Source: M3007 sp046155725 (lineage in GTDB: Bacteria; Bacteroidota; Bacteroidia; Chitinophagales; Saprospiraceae). Taken from it: DNA of 29,257 bases. Shown here in pieces: positions 1-7,953 of this stretch (position 1 is the first letter of the stretch; each line of letters opens with the position of its first letter). The translations under genes and the position numbers were made by a program. The notes beneath the pieces are model-generated. The model had not been told where the DNA came from. It saw nothing but the letters and a program-made list of their open reading frames with translations, and did not search any database. Location of the stretch: the NCBI GenBank assembly GCA_046155725.1, contig JBJXFT010000390.1, positions 1-29,257 on the forward strand, given 5' to 3'.

Positions 1-124
1 TCAATCAGCAATTATCAATCAGCAATTATCAATCAGCAATTATCAATCAGCAATTATCAATCAGCAATTATCAATCAGCAATTATCAATCAGCAATTATC
101 AATCAGCAATTATCAATCAGCAAT
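1..124. repeat. 14-bp tandem repeat array, about 8.9 copies
   Basis: The unit TCAATCAGCAATTA is repeated without mismatch from the first base of the window. There are eight full copies plus 12 bases of a ninth, and the array may extend upstream of the window. It stops 5 bp before the ATG of the BatA-like gene, so it occupies the place where a leader or promoter would be expected. There is no spacer between units, so it is not a CRISPR array. Confidence 0.97.
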
Positions 125-129
125 CAAAA

Positions 130-1104
130 ATGTCCCTCGCTGCTCCGTTTTGGCTCTTGCTTCTTCTGCCCCTTGCGTGGCTTACCTGGCGCAGGCGCGA
201 GGGCATTTCCCTGCGGATGCCGTACTCGGGCGAGCCATTTGGCAAGCACAGCATTCGCACAAAAACCCGCGCCAAACTCCCCATGCTTCGTTGGTTGGCG
301 CTGGCTTTTCTCGTGGCGGCAATGGCCCGGCCACAGCGCAAATGGGAAGAAGAAAAAATAAAAGCCGATGCGCTGGACATTGTGTTGAGCATGGACATTT
401 CTCCTTCCATGCTCAGCAAAGACTTCGACCCTGACCGCCTTTCGGTGGCAAAGCGCGTGGCCGCCGACTTTGCTGGCAAACGCCCCCACGACCGCATTGG
501 GCTGGTCGCTTTTTCCGCCGAAGCGTTCACGCAATGCCCGCTCACCACCGACCGCCGCGTGGTGCAAACCTTCATCAACGAACTCACGGTGGGCCGCCTC
601 GAAGACGGCACGGCCATCGGCATGGGGCTTGCCACGGCCATTAATCGCCTAAAAGACAGCCCTTCGCGGAGCAAAATAGTGGTGCTGCTCACTGACGGGG
701 AAAACAATGCGGGCTACATCTCGCCGCTCAAAGCGGCAGAAATCGCCCAGTCGCTGGGCGTTCGCGTGTACACCGTGGGCATTGGCACCGAGGGCGTGGT
801 GATGTCGCCAGCCGAGCGGAATCCCGACGGTTCTTATTCCTTCGCGCCGCGTTTCACAAAATTCGACACACAACTGTTGGAGGAAATGGCGGCAGCCACG
901 GGCGGCAAATTTTACCGGGCGGTTTCGGAGGGCGATTTGGAAGCGATTTACGCGGAGATTGACCGCTTGGAAAAAACAAAAATCGAAATCAGCACAGTGC
1001 GCCGCACCACCGATTATTTTCATTGGTTCATCGGCGCAGCGGTCTTTTTGCTGTTGATAGAAATACTGGGAGTTTGGGGGCTGCTGCGCTCGGCTACGCC
1101 TTAG
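130..1104 (+). CDS. batA: BatA-like VWA-domain membrane protein
   Basis: A 324-residue inner-membrane protein with a von Willebrand factor A domain. Membrane segments are visible at about residues 5-19, 52-66 and 296-316. The VWA domain (about 82-285) has the metal-site motif DISPS at 89-93 and LLTDGENN further on, so the MIDAS looks intact. The length and TM-TM-VWA-TM order fit BatA of the Bacteroidota bat (aerotolerance) operon, in which MoxR ATPase and DUF58 genes usually precede batA and batB-batE follow. Here no batB follows: the next real gene lies on the opposite strand. The ATG at 130 is the only start that keeps the first membrane segment intact and sits directly after the tandem repeats. 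BatB is a paralogue and cannot be fully excluded. The physiological role of Bat proteins is poorly defined. Confidence 0.88.
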   Translation: MSLAAPFWLLLLLPLAWLTWRRREGISLRMPYSGEPFGKHSIRTKTRAKLPMLRWLALAFLVAAMARPQRKWEEEKIKADALDIVLSMDISPSMLSKDFDPDRLSVAKRVAADFAGKRPHDRIGLVAFSAEAFTQCPLTTDRRVVQTFINELTVGRLEDGTAIGMGLATAINRLKDSPSRSKIVVLLTDGENNAGYISPLKAAEIAQSLGVRVYTVGIGTEGVVMSPAERNPDGSYSFAPRFTKFDTQLLEEMAAATGGKFYRAVSEGDLEAIYAEIDRLEKTKIEISTVRRTTDYFHWFIGAAVFLLLIEILGVWGLLRSATP

Positions 1105-1123
1105 TGGTTAGTCAAGTTACAAG

Positions 1124-1237
1124 TTGAAAGTCACACCTCTTACCGATGAAACCCGAGCCAGTAGCGTAGTACGCTTACCATCTAAAAAGAGCGAACAAGA
1201 GATTTCGCAAATCCTTGATAGCCACAAGAACAAATAA
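1124..1237 (+). pseudogene. possible small ORF or gene remnant
   Basis: An open frame of 37 codons starts with TTG and has no ATG. It would encode a hydrophilic peptide ending in a charged helix-like stretch (SKKSEQEISQILDSHKNK). The segment looks more AT-rich than batA and lies between the batA stop and the end of the opposite-strand RND gene. The peptide resembles the tail of a small antitoxin-type or regulatory protein, but no family can be named. It may be the leftover 3' end of a deleted gene or simply non-coding sequence. Confidence 0.2.
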
Positions 1238-1257
1238 AAATAAAGGCAGCGTCTCAA

Positions 1258-4200
1258 TCAATCCACCAACTCCACCTTCTCCTTCCTACCCATCCCCAAC
1301 CGCTCCAGCCCCCGGTCGAACATCCAGTACACCACCGGCACCACAATCAGCGAAAGGAACATCGAAGAGTTCAGCCCGCCGATGATGGCCCAGGCAAGGC
1401 CGTTTTTCCAGTCCGCGCCAGAGCCTTGCGCAAAAGCGATGGGCAGCAGGCCAATCACCATAGCGATGTTGGTCATCAGCACAGGCCGGAAACGGAGCTT
1501 GGTGGCTTGCAGCAGCGCCTCGCGGAGTTCCACGCCCTGCTCCCGCAATTGATTGGCAAAGTCCACCACGAGGATGGCGTTTTTGCCCACCAGCCCAATC
1601 AGCATCAACATTCCGAGACCCGTGAACACCGTCAGGTTTTCGCTCGCCAAAGCCATGGCCAAAAACGCGCCGATGACCGAGAGCGGGATGGACACCAACA
1701 CCACGAGCGGGTAAATCCAGTTGTCGTACAGCGCCACCATGATGAGATAGACAAACAGGAGCGAGGCCCATAGCGCGAAGCCCAGCGTTCCGATGCCCTG
1801 CTTTTGGCGTTTGAGGTCGCCCCCATATTTGATTTGCGTGCTGGGGGGCAAAGGCATCACCTCGAGTCGTTTTTGGATTTCACGGCTGACAGAGCCGTTC
1901 GGGCGGCCAATCACCTGCGCCGTGAGCATGAGCGAAGTAGTACGGTCGCGGCGTTCGAGGCGGGTGGGCGCGGTGCCTTGCGTCACCTCGGCGAACTGCT
2001 TTAAATACACCGTGCTGCCGAGCGGGTTCACAAAAGAGAGGTTTCGGATGTCTTCCGCGCTGCGGCGGTCGAAAGCATCGAGCGCGATTCGGATGGGGTA
2101 TTCGTAGTCGCCGTCGCGGTATTTCGCGTCGGTGTTGCCACTGAAAGCGGTTTGCAGCGTCATGCCCACCTGCGCCATGGCGAGGCCAAAATCGGCCATG
2201 CGCTGTCGGTTCACCTCCACTTTCACTTCGGGGTTGCCGCCTTCCACGGTGGAGCTGATTTCGACACAGCCCGGCACGGCGGCCATTTCTTTTTTGACTT
2301 TTTCGGCCAGCACGAAGAGGCTGTCGAGGTTTGGCCCGTTGAGCATAATCTCGATGGGCAAAAACGACAGGCCGAGGATGTCAATCGGATTGGTTTTGAT
2401 GCGCGCTCCCGCGACGATTTCCTCCAGTTTGATTTTTGTTTTTCGGGCAAACACGGGCGTGAGTTCTTTCCGTTTTCCGCCGTAAGGCGACAAAAACACT
2501 TGTATCTCCGCGATGTTAGGCGAGTTCAAGCCAAAGCTTTTGTTGTTGGCCCCCACGGTGGTGAAGGTGCGCAGCACTTCGGGCTGTGTACGCAGCCACG
2601 CTTCCACGCGCTTCGTCACGGCATCCGTTTGTGTCAGCGAGGCATCTTGCGGCAACACGATTTCGAGCAAAAACTCGCCCCGCTCGCCCGATTCCATAAA
2701 AGCATTGCCTATCAAACCCGAGGTGACGAGCAGGAACGAACTGGCAAACAAACCTGCCGCCGCTACGACGGTGACCACCTTGGTGCGGCGGTTTTTCAGG
2801 GCCAATTTCAGCAGCCTGACAAATCCATTGGAGAGCCATTCCAGAAACCCTTCAAACTTCAAAATGGCGCGACCCATAAAGTTTTTCCCCTCAAAACGGT
2901 GGAGCTTTCCAAATCGAGACGTGAGCCAAGGCACGAGGGTGAACGACACGAGCAGCGACATCAGCGTGGCGGTCAGCACCGTCATGCAAAACTGCCGCAG
3001 GAGGTTGGGCACCAGCCCCGACGTGAACACGATGGGCAGGAACACTACCACGTCCACCAGCGTGATGCTGATGGCCGTGAAGCCGATTTCCATGCGCCCG
3101 TCGTAACTCGCCTGCACCCGGTTTTTGCCCATCTCAAAGTGCCGGTAGATGTTTTCGATGACCACGATGGCATCGTCCACCAAGATACCGATGGCGAGCG
3201 AAAGCCCCAGCAGCGACATGAGGTTGAGCGAGTAGCCCAGCAAGTTCATCATCACAAAAGTGCTGACGATGGAAGTGGGGATGCTGATGAGCACGATGGC
3301 TGCGTTGCGCAGGCTATGCAGGAAAAGCAGCATGACCAAGCCGACCAAAAGCACGGCCACGAGCAAATCTTCGATGACAGCGTTGGTGGCTTTTTTGGTG
3401 AAGGTGCTGCTGTTGGCTACCACCTCGAACTGTACGCCTTGCGCCGCATAAGTGCCTTGCAGCAGGGCGATTTTTTGCAGCACGAGTTTTGACATTTCCA
3501 CCGCGTTGGCATCGCCTTGCTTGCGGATGCTGAGGCCCACGGCGGGCTGCCCGTCGGCACGGCACAGGATTTCTTGGTCGCGCGTGCCGTCTTGCACTTC
3601 CGCTATGTCTTTCAAAAAAATAGACGACCCGAATCGGCTCTTGCCCACCACGAGGTCGCGTATGTCGTTGATTCCCATGAATTTTCCCGCCAGCCGGATG
3701 CGAAATTGGCCTTGCTCGCCCGTTACTTTCCCGGTCGGGAAATCGAGGTTGGCGGTCTGCACGGCTTGCGCCACTTGGGTCAGCGAAAGCCCGTACTGTT
3801 CGAGCCGCGCCGAGGAAATGTTGATCTTGATTTCGCGCTCTTCGCCGCCGAGGATGCTCACTTGTGCCACGCCTTTCACCTGCGAGATTTCTGGCACGAC
3901 GCGGTTTTTCACCACGTCGTAAAATGCCGGCCCGGTGAGATTGCCCGATACGCCTATTTTCAAAATGGGCAGTTCGTCGAGCGCGAATTTGTTGATGACG
4001 GGGGTGCGCACCTCCTTTGGCAGCGAGGCTTGGAGCTGGTTGATTTTGCGCTGCAGCTCCTGCACCGCATTGTCCAAATCCACCGACTGTTCGAACTCTA
4101 TGGCGATGAAAGAAGAATTCTCCTGCGAGCCTACCTGCACTTGGTCAATGCCTTCGAGCGAAGAAATCGCGTCCTCGATGGGTTTGCTCACGGCATTCTC

Positions 4201-4383
4201 CACCTCGCTGGGTGATGCGCCGGGATACACGGTAATGATGGTGACGACGGGCGCGCTGAACTTGGGCACCAGTTCGATGGGCAACTTCAGGTAACTCGCC
4301 ACACCCATAAACGCCAGCACTGCAAAGGCCACGATGACGAGCGAGGGGCGGCGGATGGAGAGTGCGGTTATGTTCACGGGCAA
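1258..4383 (-). CDS. RND-family efflux permease (AcrB/HAE-type)
   Basis: A 1041-residue proton-driven resistance-nodulation-division exporter of full family length, expected to form an inner-membrane trimer with large periplasmic loops. The N-terminus has the first membrane helix at about 14-30 followed by the porter-domain sequence YPGASPSEVEN. The proton relay is present: the Asp pair in GILVDDAIVVIENI (D403, D404, TM4) and Lys934 in GLVGKNAILVVDF (TM10). This Asp-Asp-Lys set is the HAE/AcrB pattern. Such permeases normally work with a periplasmic adaptor and a TolC-like channel encoded next door. Neither is present here: the upstream neighbour, 44 bp away on the same strand, is a DUF4435 gene. 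No -7 box is visible in that gap, so the gene may be transcribed from the islet. The substrate cannot be predicted. Confidence 0.95.
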   Translation of the reverse strand: MPVNITALSIRRPSLVIVAFAVLAFMGVASYLKLPIELVPKFSAPVVTIITVYPGASPSEVENAVSKPIEDAISSLEGIDQVQVGSQENSSFIAIEFEQSVDLDNAVQELQRKINQLQASLPKEVRTPVINKFALDELPILKIGVSGNLTGPAFYDVVKNRVVPEISQVKGVAQVSILGGEEREIKINISSARLEQYGLSLTQVAQAVQTANLDFPTGKVTGEQGQFRIRLAGKFMGINDIRDLVVGKSRFGSSIFLKDIAEVQDGTRDQEILCRADGQPAVGLSIRKQGDANAVEMSKLVLQKIALLQGTYAAQGVQFEVVANSSTFTKKATNAVIEDLLVAVLLVGLVMLLFLHSLRNAAIVLISIPTSIVSTFVMMNLLGYSLNLMSLLGLSLAIGILVDDAIVVIENIYRHFEMGKNRVQASYDGRMEIGFTAISITLVDVVVFLPIVFTSGLVPNLLRQFCMTVLTATLMSLLVSFTLVPWLTSRFGKLHRFEGKNFMGRAILKFEGFLEWLSNGFVRLLKLALKNRRTKVVTVVAAAGLFASSFLLVTSGLIGNAFMESGERGEFLLEIVLPQDASLTQTDAVTKRVEAWLRTQPEVLRTFTTVGANNKSFGLNSPNIAEIQVFLSPYGGKRKELTPVFARKTKIKLEEIVAGARIKTNPIDILGLSFLPIEIMLNGPNLDSLFVLAEKVKKEMAAVPGCVEISSTVEGGNPEVKVEVNRQRMADFGLAMAQVGMTLQTAFSGNTDAKYRDGDYEYPIRIALDAFDRRSAEDIRNLSFVNPLGSTVYLKQFAEVTQGTAPTRLERRDRTTSLMLTAQVIGRPNGSVSREIQKRLEVMPLPPSTQIKYGGDLKRQKQGIGTLGFALWASLLFVYLIMVALYDNWIYPLVVLVSIPLSVIGAFLAMALASENLTVFTGLGMLMLIGLVGKNAILVVDFANQLREQGVELREALLQATKLRFRPVLMTNIAMVIGLLPIAFAQGSGADWKNGLAWAIIGGLNSSMFLSLIVVPVVYWMFDRGLERLGMGRKEKVELVD

Positions 4384-4427
4384 TTACAGCAAAAGAGGGC
4401 TATATAGTGTGGGCAGCCCGACAATGG

Positions 4428-5306
4428 TCAGAGAGCATTGAGGGTATTTTTCAGTTCCATCAAATCGGGATGTTTGGTGTAGTCGAAATGTGCTGCTGCG
4501 TACTTGTTGTAGGCATTCATTGGAAAGTCTCTCGGCAAGTACGGCTTCATTGACTCTTGCAAAGTTTTGCCCTGAAACCAAACAAGATAGGTGTCTTGCT
4601 GGATAAAATCGGGTTCTCGAAATTCCTTTAAACAGTGTTCAAAAGCCTCCTCGAAGTGTTCCTTTGAATACTTAGCAGCCTCGCCCTGAAAAGTTTCGAT
4701 CACCATGTGGGCCTCTCTGAGGCAATCCTTTTCGGCGAGCGATGGGGGCAATGTATTGCTGCTCAGATAACAGAATTTGGTCTTGTTCTTTAATTTTTTT
4801 TCTTCTTCATAGTCTCTGAAATTGGTTTTTTGTTCGGCTTTGCTCCTGATTAACCCCAGTGCGTAGCGGGCCGCTTGGAACACAAGGATATCTTGGGCAG
4901 CCCTGTCAAACAAGGTTTTAACAGCCAAAACATCGCTAAACAAGGTTCCAGGCTCGGCCATCTGCTTTTCATCTTTGGTAAAACTGAAAAATACTTCTGT
5001 GTCCAGCAGATAGTTTTCCAAAGTTGTGCGGTAGCCAGCATAGACGTTTTCGTTTGCCTTCGTCAAGGCAGGTTTTTGAGGTACAGGGAAATCAAAGTCC
5101 CGATCTCGAAACCCGACCACGGCAAGTTCGGTGCCGAGCGATTTGGCATACTCTCCAAAACCTTCAATGAAACGGGCATGTCCAAACTTGCCCCCAAAAG
5201 GTTGGGGGATAACAGTTCTGCCTTCAAACGGGATTTTTTTCAAAACGGTCTGGTCAAGGCCGCCGCTTCCCCCTTCATGAAAAAGATAAACGGTCTTGTT
5301 AGTCAT
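4428..5306 (-). CDS. DUF4435/TOPRIM-like protein, candidate AriB-type effector
   Basis: A 292-residue protein, second gene of a two-gene unit. The N-terminus YLFHEGGSGG (Glu11) looks like the Glu-containing first strand of a TOPRIM fold. It is followed by an acidic DRDFD stretch (D68, D70, D72) after a hydrophobic strand, and by TTLENYLLD (E97-N98-Y99), a hallmark of DUF4435 proteins. These match the metal-binding Glu and DxD residues of TOPRIM nucleases. In the PARIS system the DUF4435 protein AriB is the nuclease effector, held in check by the ATPase AriA encoded just upstream. The ATG at 5306 overlaps the ATPase stop by 8 bp, implying translational coupling. Base composition is low (24 G+C in 4621-4680). 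Family and context support is good, but assignment to PARIS rather than another ATPase/TOPRIM module is inference. Confidence 0.8.
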   Translation of the reverse strand: MTNKTVYLFHEGGSGGLDQTVLKKIPFEGRTVIPQPFGGKFGHARFIEGFGEYAKSLGTELAVVGFRDRDFDFPVPQKPALTKANENVYAGYRTTLENYLLDTEVFFSFTKDEKQMAEPGTLFSDVLAVKTLFDRAAQDILVFQAARYALGLIRSKAEQKTNFRDYEEEKKLKNKTKFCYLSSNTLPPSLAEKDCLREAHMVIETFQGEAAKYSKEHFEEAFEHCLKEFREPDFIQQDTYLVWFQGKTLQESMKPYLPRDFPMNAYNKYAAAHFDYTKHPDLMELKNTLNAL

Positions 5307-6396
5307 GGCGGATCACGATTTTTCTTTCATCAGGGAACTGCGAGGCAATGAATGGGGAATGAGTGGTAACTATGTACTGGTTGTTCCTGCCAAGAAGGGG
5401 CAGCGCATCCAAAAATTGCTGTTGCAGCGGCGGGTGTAAGTGCAGTTCCAGTTCGTCAATCAAGACAATAGAGTTGTTGATGTTTTGATTTGCAAAGTCC
5501 AGCAAAATAGGAAAAATAGCCCGCTCACCAGCGGACATTTCTGAAAAGTCGTACTCGTTCCTGCCATCCGAAAAGACCACATCAATGCCATTGCCACCAC
5601 CTTGGCTCAAAGTCGCCCATTTCAGTTTTCGCCCACGGAATATCATCTCGTAAAACCTGCGGAGTTTGACAAATTTGTCAAACTGACCGGGGCGAAGTTG
5701 GTGTCGTCCTTTTTCTAAATCCGAGTGGGTATAGTACCAGTGCGCTACGAGTTCCTTTATCATACTGCTTTGGTTTTTCTTGGCAATAGAAGACAGGTCG
5801 TCTTTAAAAAAATGCTTAGTGATGCTGGCTGCTGTTCGGTGCTCGTCGTACCAAAGGATGGAGCCTACCCGTTCAAAACGCATCCCGTAGTTTTTGTCCT
5901 TACTTTCCAGCATTTTGGCGTACTGGTATCCTTTTGTCAAAAAGATGGCATCCATTCCAGACTCTGGCGTAGCCAAAACCTTGTCCATCTCATAATCAAG
6001 ATAAAGTGTCAAGTTTGTTTGGTTGGGGGGCATTTTGTAGGTTCTCTCTGAATAAATCCTTTGAAGTTCAGTACAGTATTCCCTCGTAGCATCTACTTCG
6101 TCTTGTACAAGTTCAAGGTCAATATTTATCCTGACAGGAGAGCGGCCATTTTGAAGGTACGGAAAGACGAATCCCGGCCATTCCAAACTCGAGGGCCTAA
6201 ATTTATCTCTTACCGCACTCCCCACTACTGAAGCAATGGCGTGCAACAAGGTCGTCTTCCCTTCTCCGTTGTTACCAGTAACGAGCGTAACGGCATTGAT
6301 TTCCCCAGTCTCAGGGTCAAAAAAATTATACCCGTATGGATCGCCACGTCGAGTAAATTTTTTGTAGTTGTTTAATTTTATTGACCTGATCTTCAT
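5299..6396 (-). CDS. ABC-type AAA ATPase, candidate AriA-type sensor
   Basis: A 365-residue ATPase of the AAA_15/AAA_21 (OLD/RecF-like) group. Visible motifs are Walker A GNNGEGKT (41-48), an ABC signature-like SEMSAGER (about 285-292), Walker B IVLIDELELHLHP (310-322, catalytic D314-E315) and the switch histidine in TTHSPF (H346). The central 100-270 region is charged and probably helical. The chosen ATG at 6396 gives the usual family N-terminus MKIRSIKLNNYKKF. An in-frame start at 6480 lies upstream of a perfect -7 promoter box (6447-6454) and is therefore unlikely; one at 6435 lies near the predicted transcription start. Together with the overlapping DUF4435 gene it forms a PARIS-like pair, where the ATPase would sense a phage protein and release the effector. 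Composition is AT-rich (21 G+C in 5761-5820) against GC-rich flanks, suggesting horizontal acquisition. Confidence 0.85.
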   Translation of the reverse strand: MKIRSIKLNNYKKFTRRGDPYGYNFFDPETGEINAVTLVTGNNGEGKTTLLHAIASVVGSAVRDKFRPSSLEWPGFVFPYLQNGRSPVRINIDLELVQDEVDATREYCTELQRIYSERTYKMPPNQTNLTLYLDYEMDKVLATPESGMDAIFLTKGYQYAKMLESKDKNYGMRFERVGSILWYDEHRTAASITKHFFKDDLSSIAKKNQSSMIKELVAHWYYTHSDLEKGRHQLRPGQFDKFVKLRRFYEMIFRGRKLKWATLSQGGGNGIDVVFSDGRNEYDFSEMSAGERAIFPILLDFANQNINNSIVLIDELELHLHPPLQQQFLDALPLLGRNNQYIVTTHSPFIASQFPDERKIVIRHD

Positions 6397-6446
6397 GTAA
6401 TCAAGAATTTGCAAAAGCAAAAATGGGAGTTTCATTTCACGGTGTG

Positions 6447-6454
6447 CAAATGTA
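6447..6454 (-). promoter_or_regulatory. -7 promoter box of the ATPase/DUF4435 islet
   Basis: On the minus strand the sequence is TACATTTG, a perfect match to the Bacteroidota -7 consensus TAnnTTTG. Transcription would start near 6440, giving a leader of about 45 nt before the ATG at 6396. No good TTTG -33 element is seen at the expected spacing. Confidence 0.55.
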
Positions 6455-6493
6455 GCGCGATTTTTTCCCGAACACTCCATTGCTTGCTACGCC

Positions 6494-6501
6494 TACCTTC
6501 G
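6494..6501 (+). promoter_or_regulatory. possible -7 box of the thioredoxin-like gene
   Basis: TACCTTCG differs from TAnnTTTG at one position and lies 18 bp before the ATG at 6520. It is divergent from the islet promoter about 40 bp away, so the two units share a short regulatory region. The -33 element is not clear. Confidence 0.35.
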
Positions 6502-6519
6502 CCCCATCATTTCGAAACC

Positions 6520-7935
6520 ATGCCACTCCGTCTTTTCTTCGCCCTCGCCGCCCTCGTTTTTTCTCAAAACGCTGCCGCGCAAACGCCTGCCCGCGCCATA
6601 CTTTCTTTTCAAATAAATGGGCCGAAAAACGCCCACGCCACGCTGGGCTACTACTATGGCGGCCAAGCTTACCGGGTTGATTCCGCCCGTGTGGACGCGG
6701 CCACGGGGACATTTGCTTTCCAAAAAGAAGGCTTAAAGCCGGGTGTGTATTTCATCGCGACAGGCGGGTCGCGGCTATTCGATTTTGTGTTGGCAAGCGC
6801 GGCAGATTCGCTCACGGTGCGCGGCTCGGACGCGCGGCTCGATTCCTTGGTGACGGAAAACTCTGCCGAGAATGCGGCCTATTTTGCTTTTGAAAAGGAG
6901 CGGAAAAAACTGGAAGGAAAAATAGCAGCGCAAGCACAGATGCTCGACATGGTGGGCCGCGCCACCCAAGGCGACAAGGAGGTGCTGAAACCCCTGCAAA
7001 ACGCCCTCACCGCGCTGTACCAATCGGGCGATTCGCTCGCCATCGCTTTCACCCAAAACCATCCCGCCACGCTCTACGCCCGAATGCTCCTTTCCGTGCG
7101 CCCCCCAGAACCGCCCAAAGGTTTGAAGCCGACCCTGAACGGGAAGCCCAACCCGGCTTTTGCCCGTTGGCAACGGGCGCACTATTTCGACCACACTGAC
7201 TTCGGCGACGAGCGGCTTTTGTGCAACAATTTTTGGCACTCATTCTTCGATGGTTTTTTTGCCCGCCATGTGGTGCCGCAGCCTGATTCGCTCTTGGTGG
7301 CGATAGACGAAACACTGGCACGGATGCCGCGCAATGGAGCGTTTTACCGCTTTGCCGTGGTGCGGCTCGCGCAGTTTTTCGAGCAAAACGAGGCACCCGG
7401 AGCAGACCGCATTTTTGTCCACCTCGCCGACAAATACCAGCGCAAGGACGACACGCCGTGGCTCGACATCGCCACCCTCGAGCGTATCGCTTACAAAGCC
7501 GATGCGCACCGCCCCAACCTCACGGGCAGCCTCGCCGTCAATTTTGAATTGCCCGACGAGACCGGCAAAACCCACGCACTCTACGCCATAGATGCCCCCG
7601 TGACGATGCTCGTTTTTTACAGCCCGCTTTGCGAACATTGCAAGGAACTGATGCCAAAGATTTACCAAACCTACCTCGACTACGCGCCCAAGGGCTTGAA
7701 AGCCATCGCCTTGAACACGGACAAGCAGCACGCGTACTGGGAAAAATATGTGCAACAACAAGACTGGCAATGGCTCGACCTCGCCAGCCCCAGCGGCATC
7801 GAAGCCTTAGAAAAACAATACGCGGCGGTGAACCTGCCCGTCATTTACCTGCTCGACACGGCCAAGCGCATCACGGCCAAGCGCATCGCGCCCGAAAAAC
7901 TGGGCGAAGCGCTAAGCCGGATGTCTTGGAAGTAG
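6520..7935 (+). CDS. secreted TlpA-like thioredoxin-fold protein with N-terminal DUF4369-like domain
   Basis: A 471-residue envelope protein. The first 20 residues (MPLRLFFALAALVFSQNAAA) form a signal peptide ending at AAAQ. A beta-rich N-terminal region (about 25-110) resembles the DUF4369 domain common in Bacteroidota thiol-disulfide proteins. A helical middle part follows, and the C-terminal thioredoxin fold (about 335-471) carries the redox motif CEHC (C371, C374) in VFYSPLCEHCKELMP and the cis-proline in NLPVIYLLD. It probably acts as a thiol reductase or disulfide exchanger in the periplasm. The ATG at 6520 is preferred over one at 6409 because it begins the signal peptide and clears the divergent promoter. 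It converges on the next gene with an 18-bp gap and no visible terminator. Confidence 0.88.
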   Translation: MPLRLFFALAALVFSQNAAAQTPARAILSFQINGPKNAHATLGYYYGGQAYRVDSARVDAATGTFAFQKEGLKPGVYFIATGGSRLFDFVLASAADSLTVRGSDARLDSLVTENSAENAAYFAFEKERKKLEGKIAAQAQMLDMVGRATQGDKEVLKPLQNALTALYQSGDSLAIAFTQNHPATLYARMLLSVRPPEPPKGLKPTLNGKPNPAFARWQRAHYFDHTDFGDERLLCNNFWHSFFDGFFARHVVPQPDSLLVAIDETLARMPRNGAFYRFAVVRLAQFFEQNEAPGADRIFVHLADKYQRKDDTPWLDIATLERIAYKADAHRPNLTGSLAVNFELPDETGKTHALYAIDAPVTMLVFYSPLCEHCKELMPKIYQTYLDYAPKGLKAIALNTDKQHAYWEKYVQQQDWQWLDLASPSGIEALEKQYAAVNLPVIYLLDTAKRITAKRIAPEKLGEALSRMSWK

Positions 7936-7953
7936 TTGCAAACGGTAGGCGCA

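Noticed and set aside
1..124. CRISPR array
   Set aside because: The 14-bp units are directly joined with no spacers.
2152..3492. 446-codon open frame on the plus strand
   Set aside because: It lies entirely opposite the RND permease, whose motifs are intact. The translation is His/Gln/Arg-rich with no family signal, typical of an antisense shadow in GC-rich DNA.
6397..6480. Longer N-terminus of the ATPase
   Set aside because: Starts at 6435 and 6480 add sequence unlike the family and lie at or upstream of the predicted transcription start.
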